A DNA stretch of 64,000 bases, from the NCBI GenBank assembly GCA_947561395.2, contig OX387182.1:38991949-39055948 (forward strand), written 5' to 3'. This document shows positions 1 through 12,289 of the stretch, in pieces (position 1 is the stretch's first letter; each line of letters opens with the position of its first letter). Under the pieces are notes generated by a model, which was not told where the DNA came from, did not search any database, and saw nothing but the letters and a program-made list of their open reading frames with translations. The translations under genes were made by a program, and so were the position numbers. The DNA comes from Buxus sempervirens (lineage: Eukaryota; Streptophyta; Magnoliopsida; Buxales; Buxaceae).

Positions 1-1963
1 ATAAAAGTATCATCTATCCTCAACCTCAAATCAAATCTAGGTAGAAATAATCTTCCGGCGAATAGCTCACAAGATCACTCTAGTAATCACCACTATGATC
101 CCCCTCTCGCGTATCAACTGAAAAATAACATAAAGAAGTAGGGTGAGATACGAATATCTCAGTAGACAACACATGCATGCTATAAACAGTTCATAGTCAG
201 TAAAATAGATTTTCATGCTCGAATAAGCAATCTCAAATAAACAGGCTCACATAAACATTCATATCAATCATGGAATACAAATCAGCATGTAAAACAGTTT
301 AAGTATTTTTGAACAGATAAAATATATCAAGATCATGATTCAGAAATCAATAATAGAATTCAATATATAATCAAGGATGTACTAAATAGTCACATCCAAC
401 CATAGCATCCAATACATGCTTCCAGCATGTGAATAATATCAAAAATAAGTGTTTGTGATCTCAGTATCATTGTAGGACTCACAAAGAAAGATACACGTTT
501 GAGATGACTCTCAAACATATGCTATACAACAGGGTGGCTTATGGGCGATGCTACTAATGATACTCAAACCCGTGAAGATCACCTTAGATAAGAGTTATAG
601 TCATTGACTTATTGCACATGAACTCAACCAAGTTGGCAAGTACCACCAACATGCACCAAAATCAATACATGGAGATGGTCACTTATCCACATGTACAGGG
701 AATCACCAGTGGAGCGCCGGGGTGTCCCTCCAGACATAGAATCCTCCAGAGCAAACCAACTTGCAAAGGAAGCGCGTTCACAACAAGGAGTAACCCAACC
801 CAAATGAAATATCCTTCAGCTATCTAGCCAAAACTATGGATACATAATCAGCTATGCCCATTAAACACCAACAATCCCTAAGGACTAGTATTTCTGTATA
901 TAACAGTGCCTAGCGGCATATAATGATTATATCTGTAATTTCTTTCCTTATTGGGTTAACTGTGTTCAAGACTTGATCTGGAAATCCTGTATATCATATT
1001 CTGGTTACAAGTAGAAACTTACATGTCACTTAATTAATTATCTTAAATTTACAAGTTCAGTTCTTTCAAAACTTGGGTTTCTTACAATTTACAAAGCTTG
1101 GCCACTAAATACCCTAAATACCTTCCTATTATTATTCTTCTGTAAAACAGGGAATTGGTAATTTATTTTGGTCTTAAAACATCTTATTTAAAGGTTAAAA
1201 TTGATTAAAAATAGTTTAGAATTGAATCAGGGGTTCAAATTACGAAAATCTGCATTTTTTGCACAGAGTGCTCAGGATCACCTAGGATCGTTCAGGCGGT
1301 CTAGGGTTAGCGGTAGTTCAAAACAAAGCGCCGACAATACGTCAGTAAGCGATCTTGGGCGGTCAACATTTTTCAACGAGCGCCAAGGATCGCTGAGCAC
1401 AGTAAGCTCAGCGGTCTCCCAAAAACATGCATTAGAGATTAAACCAATCTTGAATACAAAACCAACATTAAATCAGTGTTGCCTACCTCTTACGATCGTT
1501 TCTCCTCTTCTTCCTCTAACCAACAGTGTTTACTCTTCTTCACTGACACCAAGCAATGATCAGGAGATGAAAATCAAAGCAATACTCTCCTTTCTCCTTC
1601 TTCTTCTTCTTCTTCCTCTTCGGTCGTTCTGCTTCTCTCTCTCTCTTTCAGCTGACGAATACGAGCAATACATTTAGAATACCACTCGTATTCTTCTAGG
1701 TTATTTTAATTTATTTATATACCTCCTATCCCACGCAACACACTTACATAAACTCAATGTACCTTGTCCAATCACAACTCAGTAAAATTAATTATTGATC
1801 ATACCTCGATATCTCATGATCAGACGGTCGAATCTACGTCCAACTCTGGATCTCCACTAATTATGATATCACCTACATTAATAAAATATTTCTATCAATA
1901 ATAATCCTCAAGAATATTAATTATTATTTTACTTTTATATTTAGGAAAATTCGGGGTCTTACA
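1..1963 (-). mobile_element. LTR A, Tekay-like, minus strand, partial
   Basis: Read on the minus strand, this LTR begins at 1963 with TGTAAGACCCCGAATTTTCC and runs off the left edge of the window. It is the inverted relative of solo LTR J (12290-14648): both share the block around the GAGATA/TATCTC palindrome (145-160), the GGATCCATA-type block and the blunt run of CG-rich words at 1265-1430. It interrupts the CACTA transposase reading frame; the five bases next to it are CCAAG (1964-1968). No internal retrotransposon region is visible, so lineage is judged from the termini only. Whether it is a solo LTR cannot be seen because the other end is outside the window. Confidence 0.75.
26..160 (-). 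other. Palindrome, acceptor-like CAG and short tyrosine-tailed frame in LTR A
   Basis: On the minus strand the palindrome at 145-160 is followed by a T-rich stretch ending in CAG (118-120). The frame after it reaches a stop at 26-28 with the tail SPEDYFYLDLI. The same layout and reading phase occur in LTRs J, H, K, B, F and L. The acceptor role is inferred. Confidence 0.5.
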
Positions 1964-3640
1964 CCAAGCATGCTATCACAAACATTCTTCTCAATATGCA
2001 TCACATCCAAATTATGTAACAACATATTGTCCCTCCAATATGGCAATTCAAAAAATATGCTATTTTTCTTCCAATTATACGGCATCGTTCCTTTACCAAT
2101 GTTTTTTGAGTATTTCTTACTAGTATCCTTCCCGGATACATGCAGACTGCCCCTTAAGTGATCGAGAATATCCCACCCAATTAATCCTGTTGGAGCTTCC
2201 CTTGTCTCTGTGGTACCATCGAAAGATTGTTTCTGCTTTTGAAACTTATGATCAAGAGGTAGGAATTGACGATGACCTATATAACAATGCTTCATGCTAT
2301 TACACAAATACTAAGAACATGTGTCTTTATGGCAAGAAGGGCATGCAAGTTGTCCTTTTGTGCTCCAACCCGAAAGCATAGCGTACCTAGGGAAATCACT
2401 ACTCATCCAAATTAATCCTGCACGTAGAGTGAAGACCTCCTTTGTTGATGCATCATATGTCCCAATCCCAGAAGCCCATAAGTCTTTATAACTCTTCTAT
2501 AAGAGAGCCCAAGTACACATCAATATCATTTCCCGGACCCTTCGGCCCTAGTATGAGTAAAGAAAGGATCATGTTCGGTTGTTTTATGCATAACCATTGC
2601 TGTAAGTTATATGGAATCAAAATAACTAGCCAAGTGCTGTGAGAGATACTCATTGTTCAGAATGGATTGAAGCCCTTAGATGCAAAGCCCAGTCTAACAT
2701 TACGAGAATCTAAACTGAACACGGGGTTCATCCCATCAAAATATTTCCAAGTGGGAGAATCCGCAGGATGCCTTAACTTACCATCATCAATGTGACCATC
2801 TACATGCAATCTCATATCATCAGCAATCTTGGAAGACATATACAATCTTTGAAGACGCTGCTTCAAAGGAAAGTGCCTTAATATCTTTGTTGCCTTTTTC
2901 TTTCCCTTTTTATTGGAATGACTATCTTCAAATTTCCATCTAGAAGTACTACAAATATCACACTGTTATTTTTCACTAGTCTCATTCCAATATAGCATAC
3001 AATCATTTGGGCACGCATCTATTTTGTTATAATTAAGACCCAAATCTGATATCATCTTCTTTACTTGTGAACTTGTTTCTGGCAAATTTGACACAAATGG
3101 AAATGTCTCTCTCAACAACTCAAGCATCAAAGTCAATAACTTATTGCTCCACCCACTTAGGCACTTTATATAAAATATTTTAATAATGAAAGACAATTTC
3201 GTGTGGCTTGTACACCCAGGGTATAACTCTTGTCCAGCATCATAGAATAGTTTCTCAAACTTAGGATTATCCTCATTTGGGGTATCATCTGATGGCCTAT
3301 GCGAAGAACTCGTCGATAGGTCCATTTCATCCTGCACTCCATAAGCTTCTTTAACCATGAGCCTACCTTCATCACCCACAAATTGTGCATCATCTCCTAT
3401 GGGATTTACCTGAGGGGATCGTGAATCAAGTATATCCTCCCCGTGATGGTACCATTTTGTGTAGTTTTAGTCAAATCCATCACAAATCAGGTGTTCGTAT
3501 GTGATTTTCTTACTCTTATACAACACATTATTACATTTCGGACAAAGACACTTCGATAACCCATTAATAGTTGCCCCGCAAGAGCAGGCAAATTTGATGA
3601 AGCCCTTGACTCCATCAATACAATCTTGACTTGCCCTATT
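1964..3640 (-). pseudogene. CACTA (En/Spm) TNP2-type transposase, decayed and truncated
   Basis: On the minus strand the reading starts near 3640 with a transposase-associated domain: GVKGFIKFAC, then CLCPKCNN, then HLICDGFD, followed by NYTKWYHHGED. The TNP2 core follows in order: ELYPGCTSHTKLSF (about 3210), KIDACPNDCMLYW (about 2985), FPLKQRLQRLYMSSK (about 2850), NVRLGFASKGFNPF (about 2670), MLSGWSTKGQLACPSCHKDT (about 2320-2380) and NLDVMHIEKNVCDSMLG (about 1985). These are hallmark blocks of plant CACTA transposases that cut and paste the element in the nucleus. The frame has at least four in-frame stops (after DGFD, after ETSEK, after FNPF and after KDTCS) and its 3' part is cut off by LTR A. 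No intact protein can be made. Recognition of the family is secure; the ends of the original transposon (CACTA termini) were not found. Confidence 0.88.
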
Positions 3641-3948
3641 TCATCCATAGTAAACGTAACCTATTTAGTTAATAAATATAGATATACACCCTTCATTAAA
3701 ACATTAAGAAATTAACATAATAAATACCTAGATCTCCTCATCCACATTCAACCCATATGTTAGTATGTTGTGGAAGAATTTACCCGCTTCTTTTGAATAA
3801 AATTACCTTCTACAAAAAATATTCCATAAATAAATCTAGCTAATATCAAATGGTACTTAGGTTAGTTTTAAAATTTATGCTTGGATTTGCCCATTTAGGA
3901 ATACCAAGTATATTACTCATTTATCATAAGATTCATATATTTCTCCAC
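3641..3948. other. AT-rich flank between CACTA transposase and LTR M
   Basis: About 300 bases of AT-rich sequence with no coding signal. It probably belongs to the CACTA element's 5' non-coding part or an intron, since it directly precedes the transposase N-terminal domain on the minus strand. Nothing else is recognisable. Confidence 0.4.
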
Positions 3949-4060
3949 TGTAGACACCCCAAATTACACTAAAATGTGAGAAAATAATCAAAATATGTTC
4001 AAAATATATTAATTAAGGTTTGACATGTGTCAAAACCTCAAAACCATAAAAAATGTGATG

Positions 4061-4332
4061 ACCGTATAGACATTACGGTTCTAACAACTTTTGTTTTGGT
4101 CCGTATATACAGTATGGACGTGTCCGTATATACCATACGAATGGATTCATGCTTTACCTTTGAGTGCAAGTGGCTGCCACGTGTCGACCGAAGGCTTCAA
4201 CCATTAGGCCACGTTGGCAGCGCAAATGGGAGCATAACTGAATCTCATCCGTAGTACTTGTGCGGATTTTTATATTTGTGCTCTGTCCGTATGTATCATA
4301 CGGTTTGGGCAAAACTGTATGATATATACGGG
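4061..4332 (+). repeat. Cluster of CCGTA..TACGG palindromes upstream of the LTR M TATA box
   Basis: At least five imperfect palindromes of about 20 bases: 4061-4082, 4101-4120, 4121-4140, 4285-4305 and 4312-4332. Each has a CCGTA-like left arm and a TACGG-like right arm around a variable AT centre. They sit 200-470 bases upstream of the TATA box at 4535. Confidence 0.7.
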
Positions 4333-4534
4333 CAAGGCCATTTTAACCAATTTCGTAAAGGCTCGAAATCTGAGCCTTATTTACCCTTTGTACCTCTCTC
4401 TAGGAGACTCGATCTACCCTATTTGCCCTCCAAAACTTGCAGATTCACTTCAATTCATGCCTTAGGCTTGAATTGGAAGAGTCTAGAAAGGTATTTTAGC
4501 CAACCCTTGGGACTTTCATACCCTTGCTCTTGCC

Positions 4535-4542
4535 TATAAATA
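4535..4542 (+). promoter_or_regulatory. TATA box of LTR M
   Basis: TATAAATA followed by GAGGGCC, the same context as the TATA boxes at 47289 and 57101 (TATAAATA followed by GAGAGGCC). Confidence 0.65.
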
Positions 4543-6059
4543 GAGGGCCTCTCCTCTAGCAAATGGCTAGAATTTTGAAGTTTGAAGAGCTTTTGAAGAA
4601 GAAGGGAACCTCTGCCCAATTCTCCACTCAAGCATTCAAACAACCAAGGTGAGCTTAGAAGCTTTCTTTCTTCATTTTTATTTTTAATTCAAGCACTCTA
4701 TCCTCTTCTACCTTTCTATAGATAAGGCCTTCTATGTGTTTGAAACCCCAAACCTTGCTAAAATACCTTATGCACCATCTCTAGCCATAAAACGTGAAGA
4801 GAAAGCTAGGGGAAACAAGTGTTGGAATGGATCCGTAGGCTTAGAACCATTTCTCATGAAACACTTGCATGATTTGTTTAAATTCGTGTGTTGTTGCTGT
4901 TTATGTTTGTTCTGTCTTCAAATCTGAAGGAATTATATAGATCTATGCTCTCTATAGCATTAGATCTCAATTCTCTCCTTAAAATCTGATTTCCTACAAA
5001 ACTCAATGCACACATTCACTTGATTTTGTCAAAATAGACATAGATCTTAGATCTACTATGCTCAATATAGTAGATCTGAGATCAGAGGCCTTAGAGTAAC
5101 CTCTCAAGACTTTTTGAGTTGATTTCAATTGATTTTTATGTTCTAGAGAAGACCTCATGGTCTAGTCTCTCTTATTTGAGCAAATTTCATTAAATGTGAG
5201 TAGATTTGTATCTTCCTCTCCAAATAATGAGAGATCTGAGCCAAATCCATGCCCTAAATATTTCTGAGTTGTTTTCAACTCATTTCAAGTGATTTCAAAC
5301 CAGATCATATGGATCAAGTACACACACACACTGTTTTGGCTTGGTTTTACTTAAATTTTACAGATCTGGACGAAACTTGTACCCTGTCTTGAATCATTCA
5401 TAACTTTGTTATATTGATGAATTTTTGAAGGATTCCAGAGACATGTGTAGGTGAAGATGTCTAGTTTAATCCTATAAAATTTGAGCAATTTATATGAAGA
5501 AAATTTTTCAAATCATTTGATTAAAGTTGGTAAGTCAAATCAGATCAGATTGCAAACTTGTCACTTTGATTGAGCACCAAAGGCTCATTTCAACTTAGAT
5601 TTGAGTAATTTCAATTTCTGAGTCTTCTTCTATGAGTCTACTTTCACATCCAAGTGATTTTATGAGTGTGCACGTGTCGATCCATGGGCTCACACTGTGA
5701 GGCGCATGGGAGTTGCATGCCTCCTATTGGGAAATTGGGATTTGGAGTCGCCACTGCCTGATGGGGTACAAGCAGACACCTGGGTGCCTAAATTTTGTCT
5801 ATAAAGTGGTCTGTGGCTTGAGATTCTAGCTAAGCTCTCGGTTACGGTCCGGGGAAGTCCGTAGACACCCCAGTCTGCCCCATCGGGTGACGGGTCCCAT
5901 AGGTCTTCCTAGTTAATTTAGTAGAGTCAACTTGTTATGTCTCACCCAATCCTAATCCGATATGCACTTCTTATTTTAAGTCTGTGTGGGGACCACCTAA
6001 GTGGTGTGGGTCCCCCTTTTATTCTCTTTTATCTTTGTTTATTCAATGATCTTAGTTTG

Positions 6060-6660
6060 ATTGGGCAGGCCCCGTTGGAAGGCCCACGGTATCCCTGGTG
6101 GACTAGATATAGCCCACATGTCCCTTTGGTGGGCTCAGATCTAAAGCCTAAAAAGCCCTTTAGGGTTGGTCCAATATGATTGATTTTATTTATGTTTAAA
6201 ATTTAGAAAAGGATTTAAGTTTTATGATTTCGGTGGGCCTGGATGTTGTGTGGGTCCCTTTGGTGGGCCCTACAGAGGTTCCTTTTGGTTTACTTATCTT
6301 TAGTTTAATTCATCTCCAAATGGACTTGGGGCCCATCTCCTAGGCTTAAGCATGAAATCCCAAGACTTCACAGGTGAGGGACTTGGATCCCTGCTTTCCT
6401 TCAACTTGGATGGGCTCTCTTTAAAGAAAGAGAAAGGGCCCGATAGGCCCAACCCTAGTCTCGGCCAAACCAAACATGCTCCTTATTGGGCCTCAAGTGG
6501 TGTGGCCCTTTATTAAGTGAATTATTTGCTTAATTAATCAAAGCCTATGAGTTGGACTCGGTGGGCCCATTGGAAGGCCCACTAATATTCAATCTGGGCC
6601 CACTAGGCCCAAGACCCATCTAGGGTCATGGGAGAGGCCCAAAACCCACCTAGATTTGGT
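6060..6660 (-). repeat. Dense TGGGCC/GGCCCA words in Tat LTR
   Basis: More than a dozen copies of GGCCCA/TGGGCC-type hexamers in about 600 bases, in the transcribed part of the LTR. The same cluster occurs in the gag-only element's LTRs at 48270-48650 and 58080-58470. The hexamer equals the plant site II word (TGGGCC/T) recognised by TCP factors; use here is unproven. Confidence 0.6.
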
Positions 6661-6727
6661 TATTTTAATTAAAAATGGTTTTAAAATGATAAAGGGAACA
6701 AAAGCTGCACTTTTTAGGGTTTTCTGG

Positions 6728-6800
6728 GTGTAGCCGAAATTATATTTCGGCTACACTTAAAAAATGCATAGCCGAAATTATATTTTGGCTATGAAAAAAA
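6728..6800 (-). repeat. AGCCGAAAT..ATTTCGGCT palindromes, downstream set
   Basis: Two near-perfect palindromes of 20-24 bases (about 6731-6754 and 6769-6792) with AGCCGAAAT and ATTTCGGCT-type arms. They lie about 1.4 kb downstream of the probable TATA box of this minus-strand LTR. Confidence 0.7.
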
Positions 6801-8167
6801 TACATCTTGCCCGACCTAAGTTTTCGGGCAAGCACAGAAAACCAATTTTTGGGATTTTTACAGGGGCTTTGGCTCTCTGGTCTTTTGGGATGACCAGGCA
6901 CTGTGTGGGCCCACGGTGGCTTAGACAAAGGGAGATGAGCCTAAACATGGCTCACTCCACTCCTTTCTAACAATGAGGATGAATGAGGAGGCTAGGGGCC
7001 TTCTCTCTAGCCTCCTTACTCACCTTGAGCAGGAGCTCAAGAGCTGGAACAGGGACCTTAGGTGTCCCAATTCTTGTGTTAAAAAAAGACATCTCTCCCT
7101 CCTCCATGAGAAGTGGAGAGGAGGTGACCCGAATGGCCTGTGTCTTGGCTTATTCGGCCAATCCATGCTCATGTATACACAATCAAGCCCTTAAAACATA
7201 TGAAGACAAATTTAATAAGACTCAAGACATGCTGTAAAACAGTGGGTTAAAGTGTATGTTTATTCACCTTCATATTCATGCAAATGGAATGAAACTAAGG
7301 AAGGAAACCTATGCATTCTTTCCACGTATGTCAAGTGCATGGTGTACATGAAAGGAAGGGGGGAGCAAGCAATAGAAAACACCAAAAGAGTAGGTAAAAA
7401 ATGAATGGGGACATGGCAATGGGGATGTATGGAGCATGCTATTTAAATGCATGAAAGCATACCACTTTATACAACACCCTTCATGATAGAAGAAGAATCA
7501 AAAAAGAAACAACCTTGAAAGCAACTAAGAAGCCATTAAAGAAGGGATTTGGGGGGTTCAAGGGATACAATGGACATGGAGAGAGGGAAGAAGAACATGC
7601 ACTTCTCATTGTTAAATAAAGAAAATAAACAAAGGGGTATGAGAGGGAACATGCCTTAAATATGAGTCCTAAATCACTCTAACTATACCTCTCATCCCCC
7701 CTTTTGTTAACCTAACCACCTCCCCTCACAGTAAGAGTTCACTCACTTGAAGAGAAGAAGGAGATGAGAGGAAAAGGGGGAATAAACAAACCAAAACAAA
7801 GAGAAAACACATATATAGGACAAAAGTAACAAAATATGCTCACATTTCATTCACCCTTATATATGTTCAATAAGACATGCCAAGAGAGCTTACCTTGGGG
7901 TTAGTGGGCCTCTTGGGTGTGTGTAGAGGCTCCTTGAAGTGAGGACAGCACCTAGGTACATCCCCTTTGAGCTCCAAGTGATTCTCCAAGCTCCTCCTTG
8001 GTTAAAAGTGAAGAATAAGAGCGAAGGAAGGGGTGAAGGGGGTTCAATGAGTTAAGAGAGATGTGGAGAGGTGTAGAGGGAAGTTTCGTACCAAGGGAAA
8101 GGTTGAAGGAAGACAAAACAAGCTCTCCATGCAAATGAGATGCTGGTTAGCTTATATATACAAAAAA

Positions 8168-8415
8168 CTTGTAACCAAAATTATATTTCGATTACAGTAA
8201 TTTTGAGTATAGCCAAAAATTAATTTTGGCTATTCTCAAAATACTTGTATCTGAAATATAATTTCGGATACAAGCACATCAAATCAATAATGATTTTTCT
8301 TCAGAGATGATGTCAGAAAATTTGGGGAGAAATCCTGGAACCTTATCCTTAGATCCAAAAATATATTTTGGATATACACATTTTTGTGTATATCCGAAAT
8401 ATATTTTCGGTTATT
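8168..8415 (-). repeat. Palindrome set upstream of the Tat LTR TATA box
   Basis: Five related palindromes with arms of the type (A)GCCGAAAT/ATTTCGG(C)T at about 8171-8195, 8211-8234, 8249-8272, 8351-8374 and 8380-8405. They begin a few bases upstream (minus-strand sense) of the TATA-like stretch at 8151-8160. The arms are conserved and the flanks differ, so these are not tandem repeats. Confidence 0.7.
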
Positions 8416-8891
8416 TTATAAAAAAAAGATATTTTCTAGATTTACCCCTCTCTCTCTCTCCAATTTGGCTGATTTGATGTTGCATTCTCTCACTTAATGA
8501 GAGAATCCGAATTTTGATTTTCAATTTATTTTAATTAGTTAAAATGAGATATTTTGAAAAGTAATATTATTTTATTCAAGATATTTTATTTTTTGTCCTT
8601 TTGTCCCTTGATTCGCCACTTGCCAATGTGACTTGCACATTTGTCACGTGGACAGATTTTTTGCACTTTTGCCCTTAGGGTTGTTCTACCCATAACTTCT
8701 TCATTTGGACTCCGATTGTGGTAAACTCAGTTGCATTGGAACCATGTCGAAATTTCCTATCCATTGGGATAGGGTATGGTAGTTAATTTAGGCTTGATCA
8801 AAAAGTCAATTTTTGCTCCCTAGGATTTGACCTGTCGGTTGGGGTTTTTATTTCTGGCACTTCCGGGAGGTGCAAAAATGAGGTGCTTACA

Positions 8892-11040
8892 ACTGCCCCT
8901 CTTTGCCGGAATCACCTTGCAGATGAACGGCAAAGAATAAAAGAACCTTATTTTTGCACCTTGTATTTCTATCGACATGATTGATGAGCTAAGTCCTATG
9001 ATGTTTTCAGTGAAAGGGAAGCTCCAAATGATATGGTGTCATTTCCCGGCTTCGAAGTTTGCTTACCCTTGATTCTTGGGCTTTCTAGAGTGACTCATTG
9101 TCCTTTAGTTTAAGTTTAAAAGAGATGAGATTGGACTTAAGCTTGCTAACATGTTTCAACGTTGATGCATGACACTCAACAATATTCTTTTCTCTTGTTT
9201 GTTCCATTAAACTTTTAGATGATTTCAACTTTGCTCTCTTTTACCCCTTTTTCAGACTTAGGACTTTTAGGAAAAAAAAATTTTTTTGGGATGCGGAAAG
9301 GGAGGAGGAAGGAAGAAGGAAAGAGGAGGTGCTCTTTCTGCTGTCCGATACTTCAAGGAAGCTCATACACCTGTCTTATTCTATTTTACAAAAGTAGGAA
9401 ATCAAAAATTAGAGAAAGGGGGCCAATTTACCCAGAAGTTCTTCATTCTGCTCATTTTTCCATATCCTAAAGGATCTGTTTCTTTCTTCTGTTGGGGATT
9501 GATGCTTGATTAAGTCCATACTCCTCTTTGTAAGGTTCTTTCCACTGGGGATTGTGGAAAAGAGGTCTGATCTTTGCTCTTGCTATTTTGGGAGAAGGTT
9601 CCCTTCTTGCTGGGGAGGTGGTCTCCTATCGGTCCTCTTTTATGATGGGGTAAGATCCTCCTGGTTAGAAACAACTCAGTTGGGGGGAGGAGCCTCTACC
9701 TCTATTCTTTCTTTGCGATGAGGCTTTTGCTGAGCTAAGGTCTCCATCAGACAAACACTGGGACTCCTTTTGAAAGGAATGATTTATTTGGGGATTTGGT
9801 AGGAGTCCCTTCGTATTTGTCACTCTTTCTCACAAAGATCATTTCTTTAGATTGGGCAGGGACTTGGCATGCTATTAGGGCTCTTGTTGAGTAGGAAAAA
9901 CTCCACTGGGGATTTGTGGGTGCCCTCTTTATCTGCTAAGTGCGTCTTATGTTATGACACTCTCCCCTATCATGGTGCTCCTCTGGGGATTGGTGAGAGA
10001 ATGTCATACTTTCAGTGTTGCCTTGGTAGACCTTCCTTATCCCTAGATACTACTCTCCATTATTAACGAATCTCCACTGGGGATTGGGGAGAGAGTATCG
10101 GTTTCTTCTGAGGGGTTCATCTTTTTCTTTGCCCTCGGCCATCTCCTTCCTTAGCAAGAAATGGCTCCCATCATGGTTATGAACTTATTAGCTAAGGTTA
10201 GTAGCACAAGTGAAACTCAGAAATAGTTAAGAACAATTATAGAAAAACAGGTGTGCCAGTGTGTGTCTGTGTCTACAATATTGAAAGTTAGTCCCAAGGT
10301 CAGACAGGACTTGATGTTCTTGGCATTTTCAGTAGCATTGTCATCATGGGGCATTGTGAAATTCTGACTCAAACACAACCTGCTGGTCTAGATCCCTTAG
10401 ATCTGTCTTTTTTTCTCAGTTGACTGCTTAGCCCTGTTTTTGCTCTTTCTGTCTTCTATTCTGCTCAGTCCAGTCTTGACCATCCTAAGGCATTTTCTTC
10501 TTCTTTTCTTTTGCCACGACTAACCCTTTTTGCACACGGCACCCTTTTTCAAGTTTTTGCCGTGTTCGGTCCTTTCTGGAAGTTTTGTATTCCGTCATTA
10601 CCAACCAATGCAAATTTGGTTGCTTTGCCAAAATCATTCCTCTTGGGATTTGAGAGGTCTTAAAAGATAGGACGAAATGTAGGCTTGGTTTCAGGTTATG
10701 AAGAAAATGTAGGTGGCTCAAAAAGGCTTAACTATCTAGTTTTACATAGTGCTCTACTTTTTATTGTTGTTGGGGCTTACATCCTAGTGTATTTTTGTCT
10801 ATATTTTTGTTGCTTTGTTTTTTCTTTTTTCGCTTTCTTTTGCATTTTCTTTTCTTTATTTTTTTTTTTTGGTTTTTCTTTTCCAAGAATGCCTGGTTTG
10901 ATGTGTAGAACACATGCACTAGGTTGAAAGAAAATATTTAAGGGTCAAAAGTGTTTGACTAGGGTTGAAGGATTCAGGGTGATTGGAGGGATTTATGGTC
11001 TGAGGGAGAGCCAAAGATGGCCTCTTTTCATTTCCCAATT
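8892..11040 (-). other. Polypurine tract and 3' UTR of Tat element I
   Basis: The polypurine tract (8892-8908, minus strand) precedes the LTR. The remaining 2.1 kb is non-coding. Parts match the gag-only element's 3' UTR in reverse complement: 9290-9440 against 55700-55830, including the TTTTGTAAATAGAATA-like stretch. Three words equal to the interior of a Tat primer-binding site lie at 9541-9551, 9900-9912 and 10072-10083. A T-rich tract lies at 10795-10880. Confidence 0.7.
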
Positions 11041-11049
11041 AGAATGATT

Positions 11050-12284
11050 TTAAGTGTAGTACAATTTGACTGCGTCTGCATTTATCAGCTTAGGAAAAAT
11101 GGCTCCATCCATCTCTTGTAGGATAAGTGCTCCTCTAGATAGAACCTTGTGAACTATGAATGGCCCTTCGTAGTTTGGCTTAAATTTTCCTCTATTGTCT
11201 TCTTGGTGGGGAAGGATTCTCTTCAACACAAGATCTCCCATCTTGAAGTGTCGTGGCTTCACTTTCTTATTGTAGGTTCACGCCACTATCTGCTGATAGA
11301 GTTGGCTATGACACAAAGCCATGATTCTTTCCTCATTCAACAGTTGCAATCAGTCAAATCTAGATTGCTCCCACTCAATGTCACTTATCTCGGCTTCCTT
11401 CAAAATTTTGAGTGAGGGAATCTGCACTTCCACAGGGAGGACTACTTCCATTCCGTACACAAAGAAGAAATGAGTTGCACCGGTCAATGTCCTAACCGAC
11501 GTTCGATATGCATGCAATGCATAGGGCAACTTTTCGTACCAGTCTCTGTAGGTGACTATCATCTTTTCAAGTATCCTTTTCAGATTCTTATTGGCAGCCT
11601 CTACTGCTCCATTCATCTTAGGTTGATATGCTGTGGAGTTCAAATGTCTAATCTTCAGGTCTTCACACATCCTTTCCATATCCTTGTTTTCAGATTTTTG
11701 CATTGTCTGTGATGATGGCTTCGGGCACACCGTAGCAGCAAACAATGTTATTTCTCATGAATTTCAGTACATGGGACTTCTTCACATTCACAAAGAACAT
11801 GGCCTCCACCCACTTGGTGAAATAATCGATTGTGACCAAGTTGAATCAGTGTCCATTTGAAGCTTTCGGATGAATCTGGTCAATCATGTCAATTCCCCAA
11901 ATGGCAAACAGCCAAGGCTATGCCATGGAGTGCAATGTATTTGGTGTCACATTAATGTTGTTTGCATAGATCTGGCATAACTGGCATTTCCTGACATGGA
12001 CGTAGCAATCTGTCTCCATTGTCATCCAATAGTAGCCCATTCTCAAGATTTTCTTTGCGAGCATGTAGCCATTCATGTGTGCATTGCAGAAGCCTCCATG
12101 GACTTCATCAGTCAATCTTCATGCCTCATCTTCCTTGACACACAATAGCAGCAGGTCGTTGTATGACTTCTTGTATACTCTACCACCACTGTGGAAGTAC
12201 TGCCCTACCAACCTTTGGATTGTCTGCTTCTTCGTAGCCATGACATGTTTTGGCAGAGTTCTGTCTTTTAGGTACCTTTCAATG
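11050..12284 (-). pseudogene. Integrase region of Tat element I
   Basis: Read on the minus strand. An N-terminal HHCC zinc-binding region (12115-11940) shows HGGFCNAHMNGYMLAKKIL followed by CQLCQ. A catalytic-core C-terminal part (11745-11350) shows HLNSTAYQPKMNGAVEAANK with the family's conserved glutamate, then WYEKLPYALHAYRTS. A C-terminal GPF segment (11262-11050) shows FKMGDLVLKRIL and NYEGPFIVHKVLSRGAL. Integrase joins cDNA ends to the host chromosome, making the 5-bp target duplications seen across the window. The region is broken. Solo LTR J is inserted between this domain and the RNase H region. Closest known relatives are Tat/Ogre integrases, which lack a chromodomain; none is seen here. 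Confidence 0.8.
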
Positions 12285-12289
12285 TCTGC

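Larger units (their letters stand above)
3949..5666 (+). mobile_element. LTR M, Tat-type, 5' part only
   Basis: Starts with TGTAGACACCCCAAATTAC, matching the TGTAGACACC start of the gag-only Tat LTRs at 46510 and 56322. A TATA box (TATAAATA, 4535-4542) lies about 590 bases from the start, as in those LTRs, with CCGTA..TACGG palindromes upstream. The LTR is interrupted at 5666/5667 by the large minus-strand Tat element, and the rest is not in the window. The five bases before it are TCCAC (3944-3948). Confidence 0.65.
5667..8891 (-). mobile_element. 3' LTR of Tat element I
   Basis: On the minus strand it starts at 8891 with TGTAAGCACCTCATTTTTGC, directly after the polypurine tract AAAGAGGGGCAGT, and ends at 5667 with ..GTGCACA. 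The last 500 bases (5690-6170) match, in reverse complement, the end of the gag-only element's LTR (48650-48920): the GACGGGTCCC block, GAGTCAAC.., GGGGACC.. and the GGCAGTGGCGACTCC block. At about 3.2 kb it is long, as is usual for Tat. A probable TATA stretch (TATATATAAG on the minus strand) lies at 8151-8160. Confidence 0.8.

Noticed and set aside
1201-1677. 158-residue open frame on the plus strand
   Set aside because: It lies antisense within LTR A, has no recognisable domain and includes a low-complexity leucine run from a CTT repeat.
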